The notes under the pieces: generated by a model
The model's database searches: none
What the model was told of the DNA's origin: nothing
What the model saw: the letters and a program-made list of their open reading frames with translations, nothing else
Source of the DNA: Taudactylus pleione
Taxonomy: Eukaryota > Chordata > Amphibia > Anura > Myobatrachidae
Length of the DNA stretch: 64,000 nucleotides
Direction of reading: 5' to 3'
Assembly (NCBI GenBank): GCA_031769625.1
Contig: JAUIMM010000169.1
Coordinates: 11,156,001 to 11,220,000 of the forward strand
Shown here: positions 1-13,101 of the stretch, in pieces
Numbering within the stretch: the stretch's first letter is position 1
Layout: each line of letters begins with the position of its first letter
Program-made: the position numbers and the translations under genes

Positions 1-1121
1 TATTATACTGAGAAGGCAGAAAGGTAATTCATTTTGACCTTTGTTTAATATATTAAAGATGCAATGACTGCGTTCAGTTTGCTACTAAACTGCTACAACT
101 TGATTAAAAATACAAATCTTTTTTTTTAAAACGGTTATGGAGCTGCAAATCTTCATTATTGCAACAAGCCAGAGTTATGGGCTAATGAGTTTAATACAAG
201 CTTGCTCTCCTCCCCTTCCCGAGGAAGCACATACTGAGATGGGTGAAACGCATAGAATTGGCAGCCGCATAACTAGTTCTCTACCAGCTAAATGTTACAC
301 ATGCACCCTCGTGTCAGAGAGATCTTATGTAGCACAAAGCGACAACACTGCCTTGTGCACACTAAAGTGTTTAGGAGTGAGGGTGTCACTAGCACGAGCT
401 GCACATGATGAATGTGTTTTAAAGCATCAGTCTCCCACTGAAGATTGAGAAGAAACCCAAAAGCACTGCGAGATCCAGATTCTCAGCAAGAGTGCCACTG
501 ACACATTAGCTTGCCAGCATCATCTACAGTATATTATAAAATGCACAAAAGAGAAGCTCAAAGAGGGCAGTGGCACTTCAGATTGCCAGCAATACAAACG
601 GAAGGGTCAGAATGCAGACACCATGACAGGACCACCACTTCAGGACACACATACTGGTAGGGGTACAGTACTGACATAGGGGTCCATTCATTATGCAAAT
701 TAGGTATGTAACACGCTGGGAGCAGCAGCGATGGATACAAAGCTACAGGAGCAATTCACCATTGCTCCAGTGCGGAGACAGCTGATCCGAAGTTCAGCTG
801 TCTCCACCTTGTTCTTCACTGCTGTTTCCCGCAGCAGTAAAAATTAGCACTGCCAAGTGCGACTCGGCAGTGTTACTAAACATGCGTGACCTCCTTCAGA
901 AGGAGCCGGCTAGGGGTGGAAGGATCCGAATGGATTCCTCTTGTTAGCCCAGGACGCCTTCCCATAGGAAGGATCTGCGGTCCGGGAATAAACACCATCT
1001 GAAGATATAAATGCTCCAGGACAGTGCTGTGGGAATTTCTCTTTTATTATCAACAGCCAATAGTTAGCTGTAGATTCAGCACTATCATGGAGTGAGATTG
1101 CCGTCACTCACTAAATGGCGG
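1..1121. other. intergenic flank, no gene recognised
   Basis: This stretch lies downstream of the mnd1 3' end. The open frames are short, start without context and show no family motif. I see no RNA gene. The segment at about 720-1120 has scattered short inverted repeats and may be old MITE debris, but no ends can be defined. Confidence 0.5.
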
Positions 1122-2748
1122 GTCTGCCTTGCAAAAGTATTCACAGCCCTTGGCTTTTTACCTTTTTTGTTACATTACAACCTGTATTTTTTAATCTGAA
1201 TTTTATGTGATGGATCTGCACAAAATAGTCCAATTTGGTGAAGTGAAATGACAAAAATGTATCTAAAAAAGAATCTTTATAAATAACATTCTGAAAAATG
1301 ACATGTGCATATGTAATCACCCCCTTTGCTATGAAGCCCCTCACAAAGTTCTGGTGCAACCAATTAACTTCAGAAGTTACATAATTAGTGAAATGAAGTA
1401 CACCTGTGTGAAATCTAAGTGACACATGATCTGTCAGTATAAACACACCTTTTCTGAAAGGCCCCAGTAGCTGCAACACCACTAAGCAAGAGGCATCACA
1501 CCATGAAGACCAAGGAGCTCTCCAAAGAAGTCAGGGACAAAGTTGTTGAGAAGTACAATTCTGGGGTGGGTTATAAAAAAATATCCAAATCTTTGATGAT
1601 CCCCCGGAGCACCATCAAATCCATCATCATCAAATGGAAAGAACATGGTACCACAACAAACCTGTCAAGAGAGGGCCGCCCACCAAAACTCACAGACCGG
1701 GCAAGGAGGGCATTAATTAGAGAGGCAGCACAGAGACCAAAGATAACCCTGAAGGAACTGCAGAGTTCCACAGCAGAGACTGGTTTATCTGGGCATGTGA
1801 CCACAATAAGCCGTACACTCCATAGAGCTGGGCTTTAGGGAACAGTGGCCAGAGAAAAACCATTACTTAGTGATAAAAATAAGTAGTCACGATTGCCTTG
1901 AGTTTGCAAAAAGGCATGTGGGCGACTCCCCAAACATATGGAGGAAGGTGCTCTGGTCAGATGAGACTAAAATTGAACTTTTCGGCCACCAAGGTAAACG
2001 CTGTCTGGCGCAAACCCAACACATCCCATCACCCCAAGAACACCATCCTCACAGTGAAACATGGTGGTGGCAGCATCATACTGTGGGGATGTTTTCCAGC
2101 AGCAGGGACTGGCAAACGGATTCGAGTCGAGGGAAAGATGGATGGTGCTAAATACAGGGATATTCTTGAGCAAAACTTGTTTCAATCTGCCTGTGATTTG
2201 AGACTGAGATGGAGGTTCACCTTCCAGCAGGACAATGACCCAAGGCATACTGCTAAAGCAACACTCGAGTGGTTTACGGGGAAACATTTAAATGTGTTGG
2301 AATGGCCTAGTCAATGCCCAGAACTCAATCCAATTGAGAATCTATGGTCAGACTTGAAGATTGCTGTTCACAAGTGGAAACCATCCAACATGAAGGAGCT
2401 GGAGCAGTTTTGCCTTGAGGAATGGGCAAAATCCCAGGGGCAAGATGTGGCAAGCTCATAGAGACTTATCCAAAGTGACTTGCAGCTGTAATTGCCGCAA
2501 AAGGTGGCTCGACAAAGTACTGACTTTAGGGGGGTGAATAGTTATGCACGCTGAAGTTTTCTGTTATGTTGTCCTAAATGTTGTTTGATTTACAATATAA
2601 AGTAAAAAAAAAAAACAACTTCACAGTTGTAGGCATGTTCTGTGAATGAAATGATGCACACCTTCAAACAATCCATTTTAATTCCAGGTTGTGAGACAAC
2701 AAAACATGAAAAAATGCAAAGGGATGTGAATACTTTTGCAAGGCACTG
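1122..2748 (+). mobile_element. Tc1/mariner element (copy A), degenerate
   Basis: This is a full-length Tc1-type DNA transposon. Its right end reads GGCACTG followed by the TA target dinucleotide at 2749-2750. The left end is decayed (GTCTGCCTTGCAAAAGTATT) but matches the TIR of the sister copy at 39426. Outer (AAAAGTATTCAC) and inner (GTAATCACCCCC, about 1313-1324) copies of the same motif lie roughly 200 bp apart, and the right side mirrors this (GGGGGTGAATAGTTAT near 2530, GTGAATACTTTTGC near 2726). That is the IR/DR end structure known from Sleeping Beauty-like elements. The transposase reading frame between the ends is broken. The element sits in the mnd1 downstream flank, opposite in orientation to the gene. 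Confidence 0.93.
1503..2523 (+). pseudogene. Tc1 transposase pseudogene (copy A)
   Basis: This encodes a DD34E-type Tc1 transposase, which would cut and paste the element at TA sites. The start [20 protein letters not shown] opens a paired-like helix-turn-helix domain (residues 1-110) with the [12 protein letters not shown] recognition helix region. The catalytic motifs survive: SDET (first D), QQDND (second D) and LNPIENLW (E). The frame is dead. A TAG stop at 1836-1838 ends the DNA-binding domain, a frame change occurs near 1884-1900, a 2-nt loss near 2001 changes frame again, and a 1-nt loss near 2428 and a stop near 2475 break the C-terminus. The coding end GGSTKY-stop is still recognisable at 2523. 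A 2-codon insertion (RW) sits before FTFQQDND relative to the sister copy at 39802. No functional product is expected. Confidence 0.92.
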
Positions 2749-2750
2749 TA

Positions 2751-3278
2751 CATTTGTGTGGAAGACACTCAAGAAACACATCTACCTTCTGTCTTAGTGG
2801 TAGTAATTTTAACTTTTTGCAGCTTCAGTGGCAGAGTTTTAGTAGTGTTCTTTGATCCTGTGTACTGTAAGTATCAGAGGTATTAATGAGACATGTTAAA
2901 CCATAGACAGACAGACATATATTTATAGAATATCTGGAGTGTTTATGCTTAACTAAGTCTACCCTGATGGATGCTCTTATACTCCACTCTGACCAGTTGC
3001 CATTCCAGGAGAAAGTTGCTTCTCCAATACAGCAAACAGAGTGAGAGCCTGGCACACTTGCTTTGCAGAATGGCACTGTATGGATGGGTAGCTACATACC
3101 AAGGAGCAGGACCAGTGATGTCATACAGCAGTCTTAGCTGTGACCTGGACTAGATGCTATTAGGACACTTTCAGAAAGATGCAGCACGAGCTACAGCTGT
3201 CTATAATGAAGTTTGGAAATTCGAATGGACCTGTAGTGGCATTGACCTTTAACTTGATAAGCTCCTGAAAACTGTATG

Positions 3279-3326
<48 letters not shown>

Positions 3327-4430
3327 CACACATATATATATATATTTATTTATTTTTTTAATTTGGTAAATATTAAATCAGAGCCATTTATAGAATGCAA
3401 ATTATATTAAGGTTGAGGTGTCCTTTAATGATCTGTCTCCAAAATAGATATCATATACATTGCCCTTCTAACTCTGACAGGACAGATTCATATTAAAGAA
3501 AGAAAGAAAATAACACAAATCAAACACAATTTACACAATTTCCTGCAACAATAATTTACTTTGTCAAGGAATAGTTCCAAAATGAGTCAACATGGCAATT
3601 AATGAGGTAAATACAATAGGCAAACTGATTGGTCAACTGAGAGAATTCTCTGGCAAGGTACTAATAAAAATGAAACCAACAAGTAAGATGTGAGCATAAT
3701 ACTTTCCATAGTCACTTTTCTGGACATAAAACGGTTGTAATTGAGCAATTAATTTTCCAAATATAATATACAAGCTTACTTTCTGCATATTTACATTTAC
3801 AGCAGTGACCCGGAATTACACCTCAGAGAAGACATATAGTTTCATATGCCTGAAACATAAAATAGCAATAGCAAGAATATCACCGGCATCATTAATAGTC
3901 TTAAGCAAAATTGCCATAGCTACAAACTGTACTGTCTTTAATGCCTTTGGGCATGTTTGTTCAGCCTCCATTTCGTCAGCACCAGCTTGGAGAAAATTCA
4001 GTGTGGTTAGATGTAACATTCCTAACAGCTAACTGGACAGCTGTGGCACTTAGACAGCAGTTACCAGGAAAGGGTCAAAGCATGAAATGTTACACATGCA
4101 GGAGGATGCTGCAAAGCATCTTCACATTTAGTTTTCCTTTGCTACTTTAAAGAGTTACTCGACTGCTATGCTAACAAGGAGGCGATACCTTCTGCTAACA
4201 TGTAGGTGATGCCTTTAGTGCCAGTCAATCTGGGAAAGTTGCTGTTGCCTTCTAGTGCATAAATAACCCTGTAACTCTAGTAAAGGTGAAAAGCAATATC
4301 ATTATACAATGGCAAATATATAAGTAATGGGCAAGTACAAATTTCACCTAGCTTACTTTTAAATTCACTGTAGAATAAAACTGGTTTTATTCATGAAACA
4401 AATCACACAGTAACACTGTAAAGTTTTCAT
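2751..4430. other. AT-rich flank, no gene recognised
   Basis: This holds a TA microsatellite (3283-3345) and a short GAAA run near 3497. The two overlapping open frames near 3805-4150 show no known motif. Nothing else is supported. Confidence 0.5.
3283..3345. repeat. TA/CA dinucleotide microsatellite
   Basis: Nearly pure TA repeats interrupted once by CATACACACA. Confidence 0.95.
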
Positions 4431-4432
4431 AA

Positions 4433-4990
4433 TAAAACAAAAAGGCAGAGAGCTCCTTTGTACTAGTTACCAAAAACAAAAACGGCAGAGATCCCCTATG
4501 TACTAGTTGCCAAAAACAAAAATGGCAAGGATCCCCTATGTACTAGATGCCAAAAACAAAAATGGCAGAGATCTCCTATGTACTAGTTACCAAAAACAAA
4601 AACGGCAGAGATCCCCTATGTATTAGTTACCAAAAACAAAAATGGCAGAGATCCCCTATGTACTAGTTACCAAAAACAAAAACGGCAGAGATCCCCTATG
4701 TACTAGTTACCATAAACAAAAACAGCAGAGATCCCCTATGTACTAGTTACCAAAAACAAAAATGGCAGAGATCCCCTATGTACTAGTTACCAAAAACAAA
4801 AATGGCAGAGATCCCCTATGTACTAGTTACCAAAAACAAAAAAGGCAGAGATCCCCTATGTACTAGTTACCAAAAACAAAAATGGTAGAGATCCCCTATG
4901 TACTAGTTACCAAAAACAAAAATGGCAGAGATCCCCTATGTACTAGTTACCAAAAACAAGAAGGCAGAGATACTCTGTACTAGTTACCAT
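4433..4990. repeat. 40-bp minisatellite, about 14 units
   Basis: This is a head-to-tail array of a 40-bp unit (core GGCAGAGATCCCCTATGTAC followed by TAGTTACCAAAAACAAAAA). The period is exact through most of the array, with few substitutions between units (for example CGGCAG versus TGGCAG, CATAAACA versus CAAAAACA). The last unit is shortened. It starts about 40 bp past the mnd1 poly(A) signal, so it lies in the transcription-termination zone of the gene. Confidence 0.97.
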
Positions 4991-5032
4991 AAAGATTGAA
5001 AAAAAAAAACCCACCACATTTGGAAAGTGCCT

Positions 5033-5038
5033 TTTATT
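5033..5038 (-). promoter_or_regulatory. mnd1: mnd1 poly(A) signal AATAAA
   Basis: On the minus strand AATAAA lies 60 nt after the TGA stop (5100-5098). It is the only canonical hexamer before the minisatellite, which implies a very short 3' UTR of roughly 80-90 nt. Confidence 0.75.
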
Positions 5039-5097
5039 CTGGATCACATGCATTGTGGCTAAATACATTAAGTAACATATAACAAAAGCATATTACT

Positions 5098-5204
5098 TCA
5101 ATCAATATAATCAAAATCTTCAGGTATGCCGAACGTTTTGTCGATCTTGCTCTCTTCAAACCCAAACTTTTTCTTGGCCCAAGATTTCACAGAAAATATA
5201 TTAT
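5098..5204 (-). CDS. mnd1: mnd1 terminal coding exon, residues 171-205 and stop
   Basis: The acceptor is CACATTGATCCACAG followed by ATAATATATT. The exon encodes (D)[25 protein letters not shown] and IPEDFDYID, then TGA at 5100-5098. This is the strongly conserved C-terminal segment of MND1. Confidence 0.98.
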
Positions 5205-8200
5205 CTGTGGATCAATGTGAGAAAAAAATGATAGCATTAATATAAGACAAATACAATTCGTACCAAATTATTGAACTAGGATTGGTATGACTATATGATG
5301 ATTCTAGCAACATTTTCTCCCCACTAGTGCGATGCAACAAACAATTCAAAAAAGGTTCACATTTTAGGAATTCACAAATTTGCGTTCTGCTAATTCTAAT
5401 GCAGAAAAGTGTTTTGATTTTATCAATAGTTTTAACATAACCTGCACATGACCTCATTTATTTAATGTGGCACAAATAAAGCACATATGCTGTAATCTAT
5501 TGCAACCACATTAATAACTCTGATCTGTTTAGCAAGAGGGAGTCTAAAAAAAAAGCAAGTGTCCTATTGGCTGCACTAGGTTACAGGGCATTGGTGCTAT
5601 TTTCACATTAAATAACACTGAACAAGGAGCACTGATGTATGGGACAATAGAGGATAAAAGATAAAAAAAATTGAAATGTATTATAAAAAAAATCTAAATG
5701 ACTAAAGTAAAACAAACAGAAAAGAAGTGAAATATTAACTATTACATATAAGCAATAACAATAATCCCTTATAAATCTAAGATTAAACAACAAAACTGGA
5801 TCTAATTAATTAAAAGGCAAACAGAAAGTTCTATAAAAGTCTATAAGAAAAATGGAATGTTCTCACAGCATTAAGTATTTTCTAAACCACAAATATCAGG
5901 CTCTCAATACAGCAGAGTAAAAGGAAATGCAAACATATAACAAGCAAAATTGTATTCTGACAGAAATAAGTGACTGGTCAGCTCTGTAACTCGAAACCCA
6001 AACACTACTTCATGGATTAAAAGGAGCCAAAATCCTTATCTAAGCTACAGAACTATAAGTCATAGTGCAAACGGATATCATCATAGTAAAAGCATAAGCA
6101 GCGGAGAAACAAAGATGTTACAAATTCAGTCTAAGAGCTCACTCTTCTGCCACACACCACTACATATCCAGATTTGTAATGTTCTGCCTTCATGCATAAG
6201 TGACAGTGCATTTACAAGATTAAAGCCTGAAGTACAGCAATTCTTGTGCGTTTCTCCACATAAATAATACCCCTTTCAGTCAAAGTGAGACTCCCAGGTT
6301 TTTGCCAAACTACCCAGGTCTCGCTTATGTCTGAAAGGCACCTACCAGGGTCTGCGCCCCTGCTATTGACCAGGATTTTTCCCGGGACTTACATCCTGGG
6401 TAAACAACCCAGGTTATGTGTGAATGGTGCGACCAGAGATTTTACTCCCGGGTCACCCATAGAAGCTCCTGATTGGTATACCAGGGTTGCCTGATGCATG
6501 CTGATGACATCATCAGTGACAGCCGGAGAGAGATGTCACTGCTGCACTTGACACGTCCTCTCCTCATGTATTCAAGTAATATTATTGAGATTAAAACAGC
6601 TTTCCACCTGGGCAATAATTTATTAGTCTCATTCTGCACAATTCATATAATGATGATAAATTAAACATGCCCACATATGGAGATAGGGAAAAAATGTCTT
6701 CTTTGGTGAAATAAACCCCCTGGTCTTCATCCAGCAGCAACTTCCTCTTCTGTGATCCAGTCAGTCCTTTCCATCACTTGTCCTGTCCAGTGTCACATGC
6801 CCCTGTGTGGCCACTTTGTGCACAGGTGGATCAGATAGTATATGCACATGTTTGTAGGACATATTAAAGTCAGATGAATAACTTCGAGGTTGATACATAA
6901 ACTGCCTTGCTAGGAGCTTCGCTGTATGCACGAAATGCCATTATTGCGTGCCAGCAATGCCTCCCTTTTAAATGACAAAACGGTAAAAAACTGTGTAAAA
7001 CACTGAAAAACCCAGTTATGTCTGAAAGGGGTTGACCCGGACATTTCCCAGGTTTCAGGTGTAGTGTGAAAGGAAGTCTTGAGCAAAAACCCAGGATTTT
7101 GCAGCGGTGAAAAACAAAGCCTCCGTATGCCTTGCTGCTGTGCAAAGATATGCAAATATTGCAGCTGCCGCAATATGTATTGAGACGCCCACCTGCAGCT
7201 TTGCAAAACCAAGCATCTGCATACAACGACACAAATCACAGATCATTCCATTATCACAGTCCTGAGCAACCCTATAGCTACTCAAACTGGCCGCGGGAAC
7301 TAAGACACCGGAGCCATTTTCACAGCATTTGGGATCGCAGACGCAGGGTGTAATGCCCCAAAGACGGTAGCGACATGCCAGTGTTCTATGACGCTGCTCC
7401 TCGTTACCTCCCACAAATGCTTCCTGACTGTCAATCACATTGCAAGAGACCACGGTAAAGTACCCTGACGCATGCACAGTTTACCGATAATCGCTTAACT
7501 GCAAAAATAGCGCCACTGCGTACATTTATGCACCAGGCCCACTGTCACTAATGCATCTAAGGTGAACATTACATTGGTATTTCTTACAAAAGTTAGCTTA
7601 CAGATAAATTGACTGTAGTGAATTTGGAAGAACTATCTCCGTGGCTTATGTTTATACGGCCTACACTGCACTACTGTTTAAACCTCTTATTGATGTTAGC
7701 TCAGAGCATAAGGTTGGGAAAAACAACAAAACGCTTTGCGCTTCCGTATTAGATGGTGCAAAGCATATTCATCCTGTTTCAAGTAATCAGCTTTAAAAAC
7801 TGATGAGGGATATTTACAATGCGCCTGACACAGGGTGGCATGTAGGTATCTTGATGATACTTGCAAATACCTTGTGTCTGTGAAGCTGCATGTGTCTTGT
7901 ACTTGTATATAGTTGGGTCAGGCAAGATCTTTGTTCCAGGTGCATCTTTGCATATATCTTGATATTGTATTGGAAATGTAAGTGCGCAGACCTATTTTGC
8001 TCACACACAAAAGGCGTAACATTAAGTTCAATTCTAAATCCTCCCCTTAGAATGTAAGCTCTCATGAGCAGGGACCTCTTCCCTCATGTGCTTCTCTTTA
8101 CATTTTCTTCTACTCTCTACTCCCCATTAGGGCACCTAACACGGGACCGCCAACTCCCGGCAGCTTATTGTGAGTGCTTTAATCACTATTTCAGCAATGT

Positions 8201-11200
8201 ATATAAGTTGTGTCCCTGTCCTGCACTGTAATGTACTGTAAGTTACTTGTTTCTTGTTCACTTATTAGTTCTATGTACTATGTAAGGCGCTGCGGAACAC
8301 TTGTGGTGCCATATAAATAAAGGATAATAATAATAATAATAATAAATAAATCAATGTCTAATTCTAATTAAAAGTCCGCATCCTCCATACTTTAACACAC
8401 TCTTCTTCTACTCATAGCCTCATGCCAAGCTGTGGAATAAGATTTGTGTATCTCGACACAAAAATAAACAGCTTTATGCTATTAAGGAATAGAAATTATG
8501 ACCTCTACCAATTAACTCTATACTTCATTAAATATTTACATGGGGTTTTTACACATTTGAATAAAAAGATAGGTCATCTACGAAGCACAACTTTTTAGGA
8601 AGAATATTTTAAAGAAAGGAATATCCAGTATTTACTTTTGGCCACGGAATCATGAGCATTACTGAGTCCATTAGCAAACCCTAAGCATAGAACAGTCCAA
8701 TCTGCTCAGTTCCTCACTTCAGATCCCTGCCCCAGGTTTTGACTTGACAAATGAACCCACACACCTAACCATATAAATAACATGTGCACAAATAGGTGTG
8801 TGAAGAAACTACATTCTCTGTTTTCATAAATAATCTTTAATGCATTTGCAAGTCCACTGTGTCTCTAAATGATCAGTTGTTTCTCATTTTACGGGCTAAA
8901 TGTAAAATGGCAATAATTTTAAAGGCTAAACCAGATTGGTTTAGCCTTTAAAATTATTGCCGCTTTAAAAATATGGCGAGACTCGCATAAATCCCCGCCG
9001 CTGCTGAAGATCGCAAGTTATTACATTTAGCCTTATACTTCTTGATCCACTCACTCAGGTAACTGTTTGACGAAAACCAGGCTCTTAAACAATTCAAATA
9101 ATTTATTAATAATACCGAATATATATTATATGTAGTGTAGTGAAAAGTGATACGGGAATTAGGGGGAGGAAGCAGTATTAAAAAAAAAAAAAAAAAAAAA
9201 AAAACAACCTGCAGCCCCCAAAACAAACAAATCAAACTTAAGATGCCTGTTTGGAAAGAAAGTAGATGGAGTAGCACTCCACAGCAACCAATCAACATCT
9301 TGCTGACATTTTGTAGACTGTTCTTGATAAATAATAGATAAAAGCTGATTGGTGGTTATGGGAAACTTCTCCACTTGTCCTCTTTAGAAGCTTTGATACT
9401 TCTCCACCATTGAGAGCAAATGCTTACCAGTCCAGCGATTAGCCGCGTCTTTGGCCACTTTGTTTGCTTTACCTGGAAAGTGATAAACACATAAGCGTTA
9501 TTCATAACACAAGAAAATATTAACAAAATGTTTCCTGCATTGTGGTTCATGAAGAAAACAAATAAATAAAACATAGACCATTAATAGTTTAGTTCAGTGG
9601 TTCCAAAACGTTTTTGAATCACTGCACCCAAGAGTATCAGCATTTGCTCACTGCACCAGTAGGCCAAAAGTTTCTGATTAAGAAATTCTTCAAAAATGTA
9701 TAAATTAAGTAATTTGTGCTCATCTGTCACCCTTAGGGTCAGTTATGTGGTGGTGGGCAGGGTTGCAATTGTGTTTGCCCACATATTTTATGATTGGCAG
9801 CCACCAGTCCTGGTTTTTTATCTACCAAATTAAACATAAATAATACGATTTGGTCCTGGATCACCAACTTGCGGCACCCAGTTTGGGAACCACTGATTTA
9901 GATAAAGACAAAAAAAACGCTTCTCAGAAAGGCTACTATTTACCATAAACTTGTTATATTCTACAACATTGTACTAGTAGGGAAGAAATAACAAGTTAAA
10001 GGGGATTGTATTCACAGTCTTCAAGTGTTATATAATGGTGCACGCAAATACATTTGTCCGGCTTCTAATACATTAAATTTCTATTAAACACAGCTATATT
10101 TACGTTGTCTGCAAAGAACTATTATCCTAAATAAGGCATTGTAATCAATAGATGCAAAGCACACAGGGGTTACCTAAACTTACACAATAAGTGAACAGGT
10201 CCCTGACAGGGGCTGTCCAATCAGTAGTCAGACGGAATACTCCAATTTCCTTAACATATTCATGAAATTTTATCATGCCGTTTTCTGAAGTGGAACCTAG
10301 CCAGTATATAAGACAAATGTCTTATATACTGGCTTATATACACTTGAAAAACTTGAATAGCAGAGAAAAAAGAGTGCCTGTGGGATGGTCATATTTGAAG
10401 GCAGTCACACAGAGATTAGTTGTCTTACGGGTTGGGTATGAAATCCCGGCGGGATGAAATGGCGACGCCGGAAGCCCGACAGAGGAGAATCCCGACGAAG
10501 CAGGTAAGTCCCCAAACCCTACCCCTCGTCCCCCCCTAACCTTCCCTTAGGGGCGCATAACCCTAAAATTCCCGGGGTGGTGCCTAACCCTAAGTCCCCC
10601 CAGTGGCGCCTAACCCTAACCACGCCTTGCCTAGCCTAACCCTTCTCGGGGGGTGCCTATCCCTAAGTGCCCCCAGGGTGCCTAAATCTAACCCCCCCCG
10701 TGGCTAAGTGCCAAGGACGACCAGACTAACCTCGATCGGTCAGGCGTCCTTCAGCATTCCGGTGTCGGGATTAAGATGGGGTCCGTATTTCGACACCTAT
10801 CTTAAGTCCCTTGTCGGGCTTCTGCTGCCTGGATATAGATCGGCGGCATTTAGTCCACCGTTCTATAAACTACATCCCGTCTTACCAGCCCCAGACAGAC
10901 GTAAGTTATTACATGCATTTGTGAGACAGGTGTCAGCCTCACTACAGTTTAGAGTTAATTACAATTCCAAGCAGCAATTGTGAACACCTGAAAGTTTAAA
11001 ATGAGAGCAAAGTGACATGCAGCATGCTACTGATATAGACAGACTGAATGCCACTGCAAATTCATTATTCTAACAGAAAATTTGGGCAAGCTGTGAGACA
11101 CGAAATCAATGTTAGTAAAGTTATGGCACAGCAGTAGATGTTGAGTATCCTGTGATGTCAATGACAAACTGGGAATAAGACAGACTTGGAAGAGAAAAGC

Positions 11201-13054
11201 TGGTTGTATCTCCTGTAGTGTAAGTAACAGCGAACGTATTTTACCTCCAGTTGATTTCACTGATTCAATACTAAAGTAACAGACTATATTAAATTATGGA
11301 AAGTTGTTCTCCATAATAAATAATTATTACTACCCATAATCATTATCACTAAACTGATGACAGACTCATTTCAAGTCCAGTCGATGGTCCAACATCTATT
11401 TCACACAAGCTAGATCGGGATGTAGTTTAATGCCAGGCTGTCGGGATGCAGGTGCTCAGAATGCCAGCGCCGGAATCCCGACACCAGGCAGAATCCTGGC
11501 GCCAGCTACCCGACAGTAAGGAGTGGGGTTAGGGTTTAAGGTTATGCACTGGGGGAGGGTTAGGGCTAGGCACTAGGGGGAGGGTTAGGTTTAGGCTGCA
11601 GGGAGATGGGGGGGGTTTAGGTTTAGGCTGTGGGGAGGGAGGGATAGGTTTAGGGGTATGGGTAGGGTAAGGTACTTACCAACAGGTGTCGGTATCCTAA
11701 CTGTGTCAGGATGCCAGCATCGGGATTCTGACCTCAGGGATCCGAGCGCCAGCATCCCGTACCCAACCCCTCTGATCGGCTACAGAGGACAGGACTGATG
11801 AGTTGAAGAAATACAGTGACCGCAGCTCACAGCATCATGCAGCTAGTGTATGAAAGTGTCCATTTATAGTTATACACAGAAATGCAATACAATTACTCTC
11901 AGAGCATCCCATCAGTTGTAGGGTGTTACTAAAATCATTTGTGAGTGGAAGAAAGAGTAAAGTCCCTTACAAGGGTATAATGGTCAGTGGGCCTGATCCA
12001 GTACGGATAGCAACTGCAATTGCGATTACACACGCAGTTCAGCTGTGATAGTATGCTAATCCATTGCAATCGCTATTCCCTCGCAGCACAACATAAGGAC
12101 GCCCACTTTACCTTACACACATCCGTAATGTTAAGCAAGACTTCAAAACCATCGGTACAATCGAGTACCATCACAGCCTCACACACACTTGCACAAGCTC
12201 TGACCTTACTCAGAAATTGCTAACAACCACGCACGCTATGAGGCTGCGTAGGGCATCACAGTGGCCAATTTATGCACACCCCTGCAATGGCGTTGAAATG
12301 TCCTGGCTCGCCTGCATTTCGCCCCCCCCACACACACACATCACCACCCGTAAACGGCACTTCCTGTCAATCACTCTGCAATGGGTCTGCGTAGCCACTG
12401 TGATCACAGTCCCGATCGCAGTGGCCGGTTCGCGCACTGCGATGCATACGCATGCGTAGAACGCAACAATCGCCCGATTGCGTGCGTATTAGCAACTGCG
12501 ATCCTTGCTGAATCAGGACCAGTGCTTCTTCTTTACTATCACGTGATAAGTATTTTGTCTGAGATTGTTATGATTTACATACTGTATGTGACACAAAATA
12601 CTGGAAAACGTACCAAAGTACAGGTTTTTCATTTTGAAAATGAAAACGCTGGAGAGACTGTGAAGGAGTCAGGAAGGTTAGTGCAATCAGACAGGCAGAC
12701 CTAATGCCATTTTATAGGTAAGAAAACTGCACAAAGTCAGTTATAGGGGTCGGGGGTTAATGCTAAACTTTCATGGCTGCAAAACAAAGTAGCTTTCTAA
12801 TTAATAAAGCTTCAATCTGTGCACGCCATAAATCATTGGAGACACGATATGACAGTTGGCCTTTGAGCAGAGGGCTTGTCGTCTTGATCATATGCCAGTA
12901 ATAAGATGAGGATCCTATTCTCTTTCACTTCCAGCCATGATGAGATAATGGCAAGATTATAGGATTATTACTCTGTGCGCTCTGCAGTTGTTACACTGGG
13001 CTGCGTATCTAAATACTTTGTTCTATGGGAATAGAGCACATTTTATAGGTAAAG

Positions 13055-13101
<47 letters not shown>

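Noticed and set aside
4433..4990. CRISPR-like array (regular 40-bp period)
   Set aside because: There are no variable spacers, since the whole 40-bp unit repeats, and the setting is a vertebrate genome. It is a minisatellite.
10500..10700. True interstitial telomere array
   Set aside because: The CCCTAA words are irregular and bounded by the same palindromic arms in seven places, so they belong to a transposable element and not to a fused chromosome end.
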